DNA of 36,596 nucleotides from SMXQ01 sp033720855 (GTDB lineage Bacteria > Pseudomonadota > Alphaproteobacteria > SMXQ01), in the NCBI GenBank assembly GCA_033720855.1, contig JAWWBR010000022.1, positions 1-36,596 on the forward strand, in the 5' to 3' direction. Made by a program: the position numbers and the translations under genes. This document shows positions 15,499-23,445 of this stretch, in pieces (the first letter of the stretch is position 1; each line of letters begins with the position of its first letter). A model generated the notes under the pieces. That model ran no database searches. It had not been told where the DNA came from and saw nothing but the letters and a program-made list of their open reading frames with translations.

Positions 15499-17274
15499 TT
15501 AGTCGGAAACCGTCGCGACCGGCAGCCGAACCGTCGCCCGGGTGCCTTCGCCGGGAGTGCTGTGCAGCTCGAACTTCCCACCCAGCAGGCTGACGAGTGA
15601 TTGCACGATGGTCAGCCCCAGCCCGGCGCCCTCGAACCGTTTCGTCAGGGCGTTGTCGATCTGCGTGAACGGCTCCAGCACCGCGCCGATCATGTCTTCG
15701 GAGATGCCGATCCCGGTGTCGGCAACGGTGAGGTGGAGGCAGCCGTCATCCGTCAATCGGGCCTCCACCGTCACGCGGCCGCCAGGCTCGGTGAATTTGA
15801 CCGCATTGGAAAGGAGATTGAGAAGGATCTGCTTGATCAGGCGCGGATCGGCCAGGAGCCGCGGCAAGCCATCGGGCAGTTGCACGTCGATCTCGAGGCT
15901 TTTCTCATCGGCGCGCTCCGCGGTCATGGCGAGGCAAGAGCGGATGGTCTCTTCGAGCTTCATCGGCCGCGGCTCGATGTCGACCTTGCCCGCTTCGATC
16001 TTCGAGACATCGAGAATATCGTTGATCAGCTCCAGCAGGAGCCCAGCGCTTTCGAGTATCCTGGCCGCGTAATCGCGGTAGCACGGTGTGCCGATCGGCC
16101 CCTTGAGCTCGCGTGCGGTCATCTCCGAATAGCCCATGATCGCGTTCAACGGCGTCCGCAATTCGTGGCTCATGTTGGCGAGGAAGTCGGATTTGCTGCG
16201 ATTGGCCAGGTCGGCGCGCTGCATCTCCTCGATAGCCTGGGCCCGCGCCTGTTCCAGCTGGGTGATGTCGGTATAGGTGGTGATGAAGCCGCCGCCCGGC
16301 ATCGGTTCCATATTCTGATGAATGACGAGGTCGTCGCGGTATTTCTTGACCCTGTTGCGGCGCGCTTTCAGCCGATTGCGCTTCAGCCTCCGTGCCACCC
16401 GGAATTCGACCTCTTCCTCCGAGCGCCCAATCCGCCGCGAGTTGAAGCGGGTGATCTCCGAATAAGGCCGTCCCTCTTCCAGCAATTCGTCGGGGTAACC
16501 GAAGATTTCCTGATAGCGCTTGTTCCAAAGAACGAGATTGCCGTCCGGTCCGATGACGCGAACGCCATGATTGATCCTCTCGACCACGGTGCGGATCAGC
16601 TCACTTTGCCGCGACGCCTCAGCCTCGGCCGTCTTGAGCTCGGTGATGTCGGTATAGGTGCTGATCAAGCCGCCGCCCGGTATCAGCCGCCGGGTCTTGC
16701 GAACGACGCGTCCGTCGGGGAGCACCTGCTCGACATCGGGCGCGTTGCCGGCGAGCGTCTGCCGGAGGCGCTCTTCGACGTATTCGGGGTCGTCGATGAA
16801 GCAGCCCTGGGACTGGCTGAAGCGCATGTATTCCCGATAGTGGGTCCCGATGCGGAACAGCTCCTCGGGATAAAAGGAAAGCTCCTTCGCCAGCTCGTTG
16901 AAATAGACCAGCCGCAAGCCGCGATCGAAGATACGCACGCCATCGGCCATGCATTCGAGGGCCGTGCCCAGGAACCGCCAATCGATATCCTCTCCCGCGT
17001 CTCCCGGCCCGGGTCCGGTGGCGGCGCAACGGATGATGAAGCCGCCGTCCACCAGCGGCATCCGCTCAATGCTGAGTAGCTTGCCGTTGGGCAGGGTCAC
17101 CTGGGACGGGCTGGGGGCGTCCTCCCCCGCCCCGCCCCGTCCCTCGGGCGACGGGCCGGGGTCATGACGGGCCCCGACATGGCCATGATTTCCGTATGCG
17201 GCATGCCCGCTCGAAGCGAACCGGGCGGGAAATTCAATAGCGCGGCGAAGCGCGCATCGAAAGAGACAAGGCAC
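15499..17274 (-). CDS. PAS-domain sensor histidine kinase (N-terminal PAS disrupted)
   Basis: A cytosolic histidine kinase without membrane segments. The open frame of up to 591 residues holds the second half of a PAS_7 domain (about 58-85: VTLPNGKLLSIERMPLVDGG), two complete PAS_7 domains (about 100-211 and 226-337, each ending in TYTDIT), a HisKA dimerisation domain with H370 (FLANMSHELRTPLNAIMGY) and a HATPase with N box N490, DTGIGIS (519-525) and GAGLGL (549-554). The HisKA helix wording (LINDILDVSKIEAGK) is of the PleC/DivJ/PdhS type. The first half of PAS 1 is in another frame upstream (17097-17444), so the true gene is frameshifted, and residues about 1-50 of this frame are probably not native. 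There is no response regulator next to it. Confidence 0.8.
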   Translation of the reverse strand: MPCLFRCALRRAIEFPARFASSGHAAYGNHGHVGARHDPGPSPEGRGGAGEDAPSPSQVTLPNGKLLSIERMPLVDGGFIIRCAATGPGPGDAGEDIDWRFLGTALECMADGVRIFDRGLRLVYFNELAKELSFYPEELFRIGTHYREYMRFSQSQGCFIDDPEYVEERLRQTLAGNAPDVEQVLPDGRVVRKTRRLIPGGGLISTYTDITELKTAEAEASRQSELIRTVVERINHGVRVIGPDGNLVLWNKRYQEIFGYPDELLEEGRPYSEITRFNSRRIGRSEEEVEFRVARRLKRNRLKARRNRVKKYRDDLVIHQNMEPMPGGGFITTYTDITQLEQARAQAIEEMQRADLANRSKSDFLANMSHELRTPLNAIMGYSEMTARELKGPIGTPCYRDYAARILESAGLLLELINDILDVSKIEAGKVDIEPRPMKLEETIRSCLAMTAERADEKSLEIDVQLPDGLPRLLADPRLIKQILLNLLSNAVKFTEPGGRVTVEARLTDDGCLHLTVADTGIGISEDMIGAVLEPFTQIDNALTKRFEGAGLGLTIVQSLVSLLGGKFELHSTPGEGTRATVRLPVATVSD

Positions 17275-17444
17275 TGGTCGGAGCCGAACACGGCGAACCC
17301 CGCCGCGCCTGCATCGCAGGGGCGGGCCGGCGCGATGTCACGCGTGCCCGGTAAACCCTCGCATTCGCTCGACGTGCCCCAAACATCCGCGATTTCGGGA
17401 TCTCGCTTATGGTTCTTTGCAGCCACCAAAATCTTACCCCGCAC
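17097..17444 (-). pseudogene. Detached N-terminal PAS half of the histidine kinase
   Basis: This 115-codon frame encodes GFAVFGSDQCLVSFDARF and then LLNFPPGSLRAGMPHTEIMA, which is the first half of a PAS_7 domain (normally GFA-F-DxxxxLVxFNxRF followed by LPxxLLRPGMPFxEI). Its natural continuation, VTLPNGKLL...DGG, is found in the next frame, in the 15499-17274 gene. The two frames are offset by one base, equivalent to one missing base or a -1 shift. The likely point is between about 17120 and 17165, where minus-strand G runs (17124-17128, 17130-17133, 17135-17138) are slippery. This could be a sequencing or assembly error, a true mutation or programmed shifting. The GTG at 17444 as start is uncertain. 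Confidence 0.65.
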
Positions 17445-17505
17445 CTTCGACCTATTGGCGCAGTCCCCCGGCAGACAGTAGACCCCGGGTCAGCTTAAAA
17501 TTTGG

Positions 17506-17549
17506 TGAAAACGCCCGTTAACCTTAACGCGCCAGGCGATTCGGGCGTT
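17506..17549 (-). terminator. Candidate terminator of the leu operon
   Basis: On the minus strand AACGCCCG (17542-17549) pairs with CGGGCGTT (17510-17517). The 24-base loop contains a small inner CGCC/GGCG pairing, and TTTTC follows the stem. It lies about 60 bp past the leuB stop. Confidence 0.45.
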
Positions 17550-17610
17550 CCAACGATGGTCGGCGTTTTAACGTATTGCTGCAACCCGGACGCTGGCTAA
17601 GCACCGCATA

Positions 17611-18723
17611 CTAGCCCGAGAGCGCCGCCATTTCGTCGACCACGGCCTGGCCCATGTCGCTGGTGGAGACTAGCTCCTTGCCGTCCTGCATGATGTCCGG
17701 CGTGCGCAGGCCCTTGTCGAGCACGGATCTTACCGCCTGCTCCAGCAGATCGGCGTCGGCGCCGAGGTCGAAGGAGTAGCGCAGCATCATGGCGTAAGAG
17801 AGGATGGTGGCGAGCGGGTTGGCCTTGTTCTCCCCGGCGATGTCGGGCGCCGATCCGTGCACCGGCTCGTAGAGCGCCTTGCGCCGGCCGGTCTCGTCCG
17901 CCGCCCCGAGGGAGGCCGACGGCAGCATGCCCAGCGAGCCCGTCAGCATCGCCGCGCAGTCCGACAGGATGTCGCCGAACAGGTTGTCGGTGACGATGAC
18001 GTCGAACTGCTTCGGCGCCCGCACCAGCTGCATGGCGCAGTTGTCGGCATACATGTGGGAAAGCTCGATCTCGGGGTAGTCGTCTTGGCCCAGCTTGGTC
18101 ATCTCCTCGCGCCACAAGACGCCCGATTCCATGACATTGGCCTTTTCCACCGAGCACAGGCGGCCCGAACGCTTGGCCGCGAGCTCGAAGGCGACGCGGC
18201 CGATGCGGACGATCTCATGGGTGTCGTAGACCTGGGTGTTGACGCCCCGGCGCTCGCCATTGGCAAGCTCGGTGATGCCCCGGGGCTCGCCGAAATAGAC
18301 GCCGCCGGTGAGCTCGCGGATGATCAGGATGTCGAGCCCGGCGACCAGCTCGGTCTTGAGCGTCGAGGCCTCGGCGAGCGCATCGAAGACGATGGCCGGG
18401 CGCAGGTTGGCAAACAACTCCATGTCCTTGCGCAACCGCAAGAGGCCGCGCTCGGGCTGCAGCTCGAAGGGCAGGCTCTCCCACTTCTTGCCGCCGACCG
18501 CACCCAGCAGCACCGCATCGGCGGCCATGGCCTTGGCCATGGTGGCGTCGCTGATGGCCTGGCCGTGGGCGTCATAGGCTGAGCCGCCGACCAGGTCCTC
18601 GTCGACGTCGAAGCTGACGGCGCGGTTTCCGTCCATCCAGTTGATCACGCGCTTGACCTCGCCCATCACTTCGGGGCCGATGCCGTCTCCGGGCAGGATC
18701 AAAAGGTTCCTATTGGCCGCCAT
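17611..18723 (-). CDS. leuB: 3-isopropylmalate dehydrogenase
   Basis: A 370-residue cytosolic NAD-dependent decarboxylating dehydrogenase of leucine biosynthesis. It begins LLILPGDGIGPEVM, the family N-terminus. RELTGGVYFGEPRG is the substrate-binding loop that marks LeuB against isocitrate dehydrogenase. DNLFGDILSD and TGSLGMLPSASLG hold the metal Asp residues and cofactor region, and EPVHGSAPDIAG the NAD site. Length is typical. It is the last gene of the rpsP-rimM-trmD-rplS-leuCDB run, 54 bp after leuD. Confidence 0.97.
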   Translation of the reverse strand: MAANRNLLILPGDGIGPEVMGEVKRVINWMDGNRAVSFDVDEDLVGGSAYDAHGQAISDATMAKAMAADAVLLGAVGGKKWESLPFELQPERGLLRLRKDMELFANLRPAIVFDALAEASTLKTELVAGLDILIIRELTGGVYFGEPRGITELANGERRGVNTQVYDTHEIVRIGRVAFELAAKRSGRLCSVEKANVMESGVLWREEMTKLGQDDYPEIELSHMYADNCAMQLVRAPKQFDVIVTDNLFGDILSDCAAMLTGSLGMLPSASLGAADETGRRKALYEPVHGSAPDIAGENKANPLATILSYAMMLRYSFDLGADADLLEQAVRSVLDKGLRTPDIMQDGKELVSTSDMGQAVVDEMAALSG

Positions 18724-18777
18724 GGTGCCTCTTTCGTGTCGGGGTCGCGGTTGGTGGGTGGGGCGGGACTGAGGCGA

Positions 18778-19389
18778 TCAGCGATAGAGCCACGGCGTCG
18801 CCGCCTTCTGGCCGCTTTCGAAGGTTTCGATCTCTTCCTTCTTCTGCAGCGTAAGCGCCACGTCGTCGAGGCCTTCCAGCAGGCAGTGCTTGCGGAACGG
18901 ATCGATATCGAAATGGATCTCTTCGCCGTCGGGGCGGACCACCACCTGGCGCTCGAGATCGACGGTGAGGCGCGCGTTCTCGCCCTTTTCCGCATCCTCC
19001 ATCAGCTTGTCCACCTCCTCCTGGGGCAGCTTGATGAGCAGCATGCCGTTCTTGAAGGCGTTGGAGTAGAAGATGTCGGCGAAATCGGGGGCGATGACGC
19101 AGCGGAAGCCGAAGCCGTTGAGCGCCCAGACCGCGTGCTCGCGCGAGGAGCCGCAGCCGAAATTCTCGCCCGTCACCAGGATCTCGGCCTTGCGGTAGGG
19201 CTCCTTGTTGAGGACGAAATCGGGGTCCTCGGAGCCGTCCTGGCGATAGCGGATGGCCTCGAACAGCGCCGGGCCGAGGCCGGTGCGCTTGATCGTCTTG
19301 AGCCATTTGGCGGGGATGATCTTGTCGGTATCGACGTTGATCATGGGCAACGGCGCGGCGATGCCGGTCAGCGTGGTGAATTTTTCCAT
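18778..19389 (-). CDS. leuD: 3-isopropylmalate dehydratase small subunit
   Basis: A 203-residue small subunit of isopropylmalate isomerase. It pairs with LeuC to convert 2- to 3-isopropylmalate. Signatures are MINVDTDKIIPAKWLK near the N-terminus and GENFGCGSSREHAVWAL in the swivel domain. Length is normal. It starts 12 bp after the leuC stop. Confidence 0.97.
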   Translation of the reverse strand: MEKFTTLTGIAAPLPMINVDTDKIIPAKWLKTIKRTGLGPALFEAIRYRQDGSEDPDFVLNKEPYRKAEILVTGENFGCGSSREHAVWALNGFGFRCVIAPDFADIFYSNAFKNGMLLIKLPQEEVDKLMEDAEKGENARLTVDLERQVVVRPDGEEIHFDIDPFRKHCLLEGLDDVALTLQKKEEIETFESGQKAATPWLYR

Positions 19390-19401
19390 AATCCCTGATC
19401 C

Positions 19402-20808
19402 TCAGTCGAAGTCGCGGACGTCGCTGATGCGCCCCTTGATGGCGGCGGCGGCGACCATCGCCGGGCTCATCAGGTGGGTGCGTCCGCCGGGGCCCTGACG
19501 GCCCTCGAAATTGCGGTTGGAGGTCGAGGCCGAACGCTCGCCCGGCGCCAGCTTGTCGGGGTTCATGGCCAGGCACATGGAGCAGCCCGCCTCGCGCCAT
19601 TCGAACCCGGCTTCGAGGAACACCGCATCCAGCCCTTCGTCTTCCGCCTGCTTCTTGACCAGGCCCGAGCCCGGCACCACCAGGGCGCGGACGCCTTCGG
19701 CCACCTTGCGGCCCTTGGCGATGGCGGCGGCGGCGCGCAGGTCCTCGATGCGGCCGTTGGTGCACGAGCCGATGAACGCGGTCTGGATCGGAATGTCGGT
19801 CAGCCTGGTGCCGGCTTCGAGGCCCATGTATTCGAGTGCGCGCTCCATCGACCGCCGCTTGCCTTCGTCGCGCGCCGTCGCCGGGTCGGGCACCGCGCCG
19901 GTCACCGGCAGCACGTCCTCGGGGCTGGTGCCCCAGGTGACCAGGGGCTCGATATCCGCCGCCGACAAGCTCACCTCGGTATCGTAGGTCGCGCCCTCGT
20001 CCGACGGCAGGCTGCGCCAATAGGCGACGGCGGCCTCCCATTCGTCCTCCCTGGGCCCCATGGGACGGCCCTTCAGATAGGCGATGGTGGTCTCGTCGGG
20101 CGCCACCAATCCGGCCCGGGCGCCGCCCTCGATCGACATGTTGCAGACGGTCATGCGCCCTTCCATGGAAAGCGCCTGGATGGCCTCGCCGGCGTATTCG
20201 ATGACATGGCCGGTACCGCCGGCGGTGCCGATCTTGCCGATGATGGCGAGGATGATGTCCTTGGCGGACACGCCGTGATGGGGGCTGCCGGTCACGGTGA
20301 TGCGCATGTTCTTGGCCGGCTTCTGGATCATCGTCTGGGTGGCGAGAACGTGCTCGACCTCTGAGGTGCCGACGCCGAAGGCCAGCGCCCCGAAGGCGCC
20401 GTGGGTGGCGGTATGGGAATCGCCGCAGACGATGGTCATGCCGGGCTGGGTGAAGCCCTGCTCGGGGCCGATGATGTGGACGATCCCCTGGCGCGCATCG
20501 GTCAAGGGAATATAGGGCAGGCCGAATTCGGCGGCGTTCTTCTCCAGGGTCTCGACCTGGATGCGCGAGTCCTCATCGGCGATGGGCTGGCCGCGGTCGG
20601 TGGTGGGGACGTTGTGATCGGCCACCAGCAGGGTGGCGTCGGGACGGCGCACCTTGCGCCCGGAGAGCCGCAACCCCTCGAAGGCCTGGGCACTGGTCAC
20701 CTCGTGCACCATGTGTCGGTCGATATACAAAAGGCAGGTGCCGTCCTCGTCTCGGCGGACGACGTGACTGTCCCAGATCTTGTCGAACAGCGTCTTCGGC
20801 GCGGCCAT
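19402..20808 (-). CDS. leuC: 3-isopropylmalate dehydratase large subunit
   Basis: A 468-residue aconitase-family subunit that carries the [4Fe-4S] cluster. The ligands are C349 (GSCTNGR), C409 and C412 (GCSMCLAMNP), matching the usual LeuC spacing. VCGDSHTATHGAFG (128-141) is the active-site loop. The start at 20808 (MAAPKTLFDKIW) is chosen because LeuC proteins begin with 'KTLFDKIWDSHVV' and GAGGA lies just upstream; the longer upstream frame has no family similarity. It starts 46 bp after the rplS stop, so read-through from the ribosomal-protein operon is likely. Confidence 0.97.
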   Translation of the reverse strand: MAAPKTLFDKIWDSHVVRRDEDGTCLLYIDRHMVHEVTSAQAFEGLRLSGRKVRRPDATLLVADHNVPTTDRGQPIADEDSRIQVETLEKNAAEFGLPYIPLTDARQGIVHIIGPEQGFTQPGMTIVCGDSHTATHGAFGALAFGVGTSEVEHVLATQTMIQKPAKNMRITVTGSPHHGVSAKDIILAIIGKIGTAGGTGHVIEYAGEAIQALSMEGRMTVCNMSIEGGARAGLVAPDETTIAYLKGRPMGPREDEWEAAVAYWRSLPSDEGATYDTEVSLSAADIEPLVTWGTSPEDVLPVTGAVPDPATARDEGKRRSMERALEYMGLEAGTRLTDIPIQTAFIGSCTNGRIEDLRAAAAIAKGRKVAEGVRALVVPGSGLVKKQAEDEGLDAVFLEAGFEWREAGCSMCLAMNPDKLAPGERSASTSNRNFEGRQGPGGRTHLMSPAMVAAAAIKGRISDVRDFD

Positions 20809-20854
20809 GGTGTCCTCGTCTGTTGGTTGCCGGACTAGCGGGTGGTGCGGTGGC

Positions 20855-21388
20855 TCAGTCCTTGTCGTCCTTTTTGGCGCCATCCTCGCCGCCGGCCGCG
20901 GGCGTCTCGGCCCCTGGCGTGTCGGCCGCGGGCGCCTCTTCGACAGGGGCCGCGGCCGCCACCTCGATCTCGTCCACCGGCAGATCCGACGCCGCGGCCA
21001 CCTCGGTCTCGGCCGCCTCGCCGGGGCGCCGGGTCACGCGTTCGGCGATGCGGGCGCGTTTGCCGGTGCGCCCCCTCAGATAATAGAGCTTGGCGCGGCG
21101 CACGGCGCCGTGGCGCTTGACCTCGATCTCGACGATGTTCGGCGAAAACAGCGGAAAGACCCTTTCGACGCCCTCGCCATAGGACAGTTTGCGCACCGTG
21201 AAGGCCGAGTTCACCCCGGCGTTCTTGCGGGCGATGCAGACCCCTTCGAAGGCCTGCACCCGCTCGCGGGTGCCCTCGACCACCTTGACGCTGACGCGCA
21301 CGGTGTCGCCGGGCCCGAAATCGGGGACACCGCGCTCGGCGGCCAGCCGTTCGACTTCCTTGGCATCGAGCTTCTCGATTATGTTCAT
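20855..21388 (-). CDS. rplS: Ribosomal protein L19 with C-terminal extension
   Basis: Large-subunit ribosomal protein L19, located at the 30S-50S interface. The conserved core covers residues 1-120: MNIIEKLDAKEVERL, FGPGDTVRV, ERVQAFEGVCIARKN, FPLFSPNIVEIEV and KLYYLRGRTGKRARI. L19 is usually about 115-130 residues. Here a 55-residue Ala/Glu/Pro-rich acidic tail (about 122-177) is added and ends in a mixed-charge KKDDKD. The gene lies 48 bp after trmD and 46 bp before leuC. Confidence 0.96.
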   Translation of the reverse strand: MNIIEKLDAKEVERLAAERGVPDFGPGDTVRVSVKVVEGTRERVQAFEGVCIARKNAGVNSAFTVRKLSYGEGVERVFPLFSPNIVEIEVKRHGAVRRAKLYYLRGRTGKRARIAERVTRRPGEAAETEVAAASDLPVDEIEVAAAAPVEEAPAADTPGAETPAAGGEDGAKKDDKD

Positions 21389-21436
21389 GTCTCACTTCCT
21401 TGCATTGCGCCACCGGGCTCGGCCCGGCGGTCTCGA

Positions 21437-22183
21437 TTAAACCTTGGTTTTCTTCGCCGGCTTGGCCCGGCGCGCGAGATGGCGATCCCAGAGATCGGGC
21501 CGGCGAGCTTGGGTGACCGTCTCCATCTGCCGGCGCCGCCAGGCCCGGACCTTCTCATGGTGGCCCGATACCAGCACCTCGGGCACCTCCCGGCCGGCCC
21601 AGCTCTGGGGGCGGGTGTAATGGGGGTATTCGAGCAATCCCTCCGCGAAACTCTCCTCGGCGAGGCTCTCGGCATTGCCCAGCACCCCGGCCAAGAGCCG
21701 CACGCAGGAATCGATCAGGACGATGGCCGCGGGCTCGCCCCCGGACAGGACGAAATCGCCGATGCTCACCTCTTCCAGGCCGCGGGCCTCGATGACGCGT
21801 TCGTCGACCCCCTCGTAGCGGCCGCACAAGACCGTCACGCCCGGGCCTTCGGCGAGCGCGCGCACCCGCGCCTGGTCCAGCAACCGGCCCCGCGGGCTGA
21901 GATAGAGGGCCGGCGCCTCGGGGCAAACCGCGGTCGCCGCCGCCATCGCCGCATCGACCACATCGGGCTTCATCACCATCGACGCGCCGCCGCCGAAGGG
22001 CGCATCGTCCACCGTGCGGTGCCGGTCGGTGGCGAATGCGCGGATATCCACGGTCTCGAGGCGCCAGCGGCCGTCGGCGAGCGCCCGGCCGGCGAGCGAG
22101 CAGCCGAGCGGCCCCGGGAACATCTCCGGGAACAGGGTCGCCACGGTGGCCGTCCAGGGGCCGTTTCCCATCGCCGTGCTCAT
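21437..22183 (-). CDS. trmD: tRNA (guanine37-N1)-methyltransferase
   Basis: A 248-residue SPOUT-class methyltransferase that makes m1G37 in tRNAs and prevents +1 frameshifting. The trefoil-knot SAM site shows LSPRGRLLDQ, LCGRYEGVDERVIE and IGDFVLSGGEPAA. The linker and C-terminal domain contain YTRPQSWAGREVPEVLVSGHH-type sequence, which holds the catalytic region. It overlaps rimM by ATGA (22180-22183). The basic C-terminus (AKPAKKTKV) is slightly extended. Confidence 0.97.
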   Translation of the reverse strand: MSTAMGNGPWTATVATLFPEMFPGPLGCSLAGRALADGRWRLETVDIRAFATDRHRTVDDAPFGGGASMVMKPDVVDAAMAAATAVCPEAPALYLSPRGRLLDQARVRALAEGPGVTVLCGRYEGVDERVIEARGLEEVSIGDFVLSGGEPAAIVLIDSCVRLLAGVLGNAESLAEESFAEGLLEYPHYTRPQSWAGREVPEVLVSGHHEKVRAWRRRQMETVTQARRPDLWDRHLARRAKPAKKTKV

Positions 22184-22734
22184 CCGTTCTCTTCACCGCC
22201 GTTTCCGGCGCCGTCCTCTTTCTCAAACAGTCCGGCCAAGGGATCGATCACCACCCGGCCGCCTTTCACGTCCACCACCGGAACGCAGTCGCGGGTGAAC
22301 GGCACCAACGCCACCTTGCCCTCCGGCATGCGGAGCTCGAGCAGATCGCCGGCCCCGTAATTCTCCACCCCCACCACCTGACCCAGGGCCGCGCCATCGC
22401 GGTCGACGGCCGCAAGCCCGATGATGTCGTGGTGGTAATACTCCTCCGCGTCTTCCGGCTCCGGCAGGCTGGCGCGCGCCACGCACAGCTCCGTTCCCTT
22501 CAATGCCGCCGCCTGATCCCGGTCCTCGACGCCTTCGATTCGCGCCGTCACCACGCCTTTCGTCACATTGACCACCGAAACCTCGAACAGGCGGCCGCTC
22601 TTGGGATCGGTCAACGGCCCATAGGCGGCGACGGCCTCGGCGGCATCGGTGAACGGGCGGATGCGGACCAGGCCCCGGACCCCGTGGGGCCGGGTGATGA
22701 CGCCGAGACACACCCAGTCGTCTTCCCTGCCCAT
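22180..22734 (-). CDS. rimM: Ribosome maturation factor RimM
   Basis: A 184-residue 16S rRNA processing factor that binds S19 during 30S head assembly. The N-terminal RimM domain has LGVITRPHGVRGLVRIRPFT (14-33). The PRC-barrel domain follows with EYYHHDIIGLAA (90-101) and a C-terminal LLELRMPEGKVALVPFT region ending VVDVKGGRVVIDPLAGL. Length is typical. It lies 33 bp after rpsP and overlaps trmD by 4 bp. Confidence 0.96.
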   Translation of the reverse strand: MGREDDWVCLGVITRPHGVRGLVRIRPFTDAAEAVAAYGPLTDPKSGRLFEVSVVNVTKGVVTARIEGVEDRDQAAALKGTELCVARASLPEPEDAEEYYHHDIIGLAAVDRDGAALGQVVGVENYGAGDLLELRMPEGKVALVPFTRDCVPVVDVKGGRVVIDPLAGLFEKEDGAGNGGEENG

Positions 22735-22767
22735 GGATCACGCGCCCGCGCCGCGGCTCTTGCGGTC

Positions 22768-23349
22768 CTACTCGCTCTTCTCCCTCTCTTCCTTCTCTTC
22801 CGTCTCTTCCGTCTTGTCCTCTTCGCCCGTGTCCTCGGCTGGAGCTTCCTCTGCCGGGGCTTCCTCGGCGGCGGCCTCCTCTGCCGGGGCTTCCTCTGCC
22901 GGAGCCTCCGCAGCTGGAGCGTCCTCTGCCGGAGCGTCCTCTGCCGGAGCGTCCTCCGCGGGCGCCTCCTCGGCCGATGCCGCCTCGGCGGCGGCCGCTT
23001 CGGCCGCGGCGGCGGCGGCTTCCTCCGCCGCCTTGATCCGCTCCAAGGTCTTGGCCCGGGGCAGGTGCTGCTTGGTCTGCTCCGGGATGGCCGGCTTGGG
23101 GACGATGTCCACCTGGCTCAGGAACAGGGCGATGCGATGGCTCGGCTGGGCGCCCTGGCCGAGCCAATGGCGGACCCGTTCCTCGTTGAGCACCACCCGC
23201 TTTGGGTCGCCCTTGGGCAGCATCGGATCGTAATGGCCGACGCGTTCGATGAAGCGGCCGTCCCGGGGCTTCCGGGAATCGGCGACGACGATGCGGTAGA
23301 AGGGCCGCTTCTTGGCCCCGCCCCGCGACAGGCGGATCTTCAATGCCAT
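22768..23349 (-). CDS. rpsP: Ribosomal protein S16 with long acidic repeat tail
   Basis: Small-subunit protein S16, which helps 30S assembly. The core is residues 1-85: MALKIRLSRGGAKKRPFYR, DGRFIERVGHYDP, RVRHWLGQGAQPS. Most S16 proteins are 80-130 residues; this one has 193. From about residue 105 the tail is Ala/Glu/Pro with five-residue PAED/EA repeats, then an EEDKTEETEEKEE run ending KSE. The start at 23349 is fixed by the invariant MALKIRL and a GGAAG upstream. It follows ffh by 96 bp, a usual alphaproteobacterial arrangement. Confidence 0.96.
   Translation of the reverse strand: MALKIRLSRGGAKKRPFYRIVVADSRKPRDGRFIERVGHYDPMLPKGDPKRVVLNEERVRHWLGQGAQPSHRIALFLSQVDIVPKPAIPEQTKQHLPRAKTLERIKAAEEAAAAAAEAAAAEAASAEEAPAEDAPAEDAPAEDAPAAEAPAEEAPAEEAAAEEAPAEEAPAEDTGEEDKTEETEEKEEREKSE
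22917..22961 (-). repeat. 15-bp tandem repeats in the rpsP tail
   Basis: Three consecutive 15-bp units (22917-22931, 22932-22946, 22947-22961) encode PAEDA-type pentapeptides. The first two are identical and the third differs at three positions. Related degenerate units extend on both sides through about 22825-22980. Confidence 0.8.
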
Positions 23350-23445
23350 GCTGTTCTGCTTCCTTTCAAAACTCCGTCCGAATTCATGATTCCAAAGCTC
23401 ACTTTCGCTGCCGAGCCGGGCACCGCCCGCCCCGGGCACGTTATC

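Noticed and set aside
17518..17528. TTAACCTTAA upstream of the first PAS kinase as a CtrA site
   Set aside because: The two TTAA halves are 2 bases apart rather than 7, and the site overlaps the likely leu terminator.
23350..23445. Regulatory RNA leader before rpsP
   Set aside because: A GC-rich partial inverted repeat is present, but no known ribosomal-protein leader motif can be recognised.
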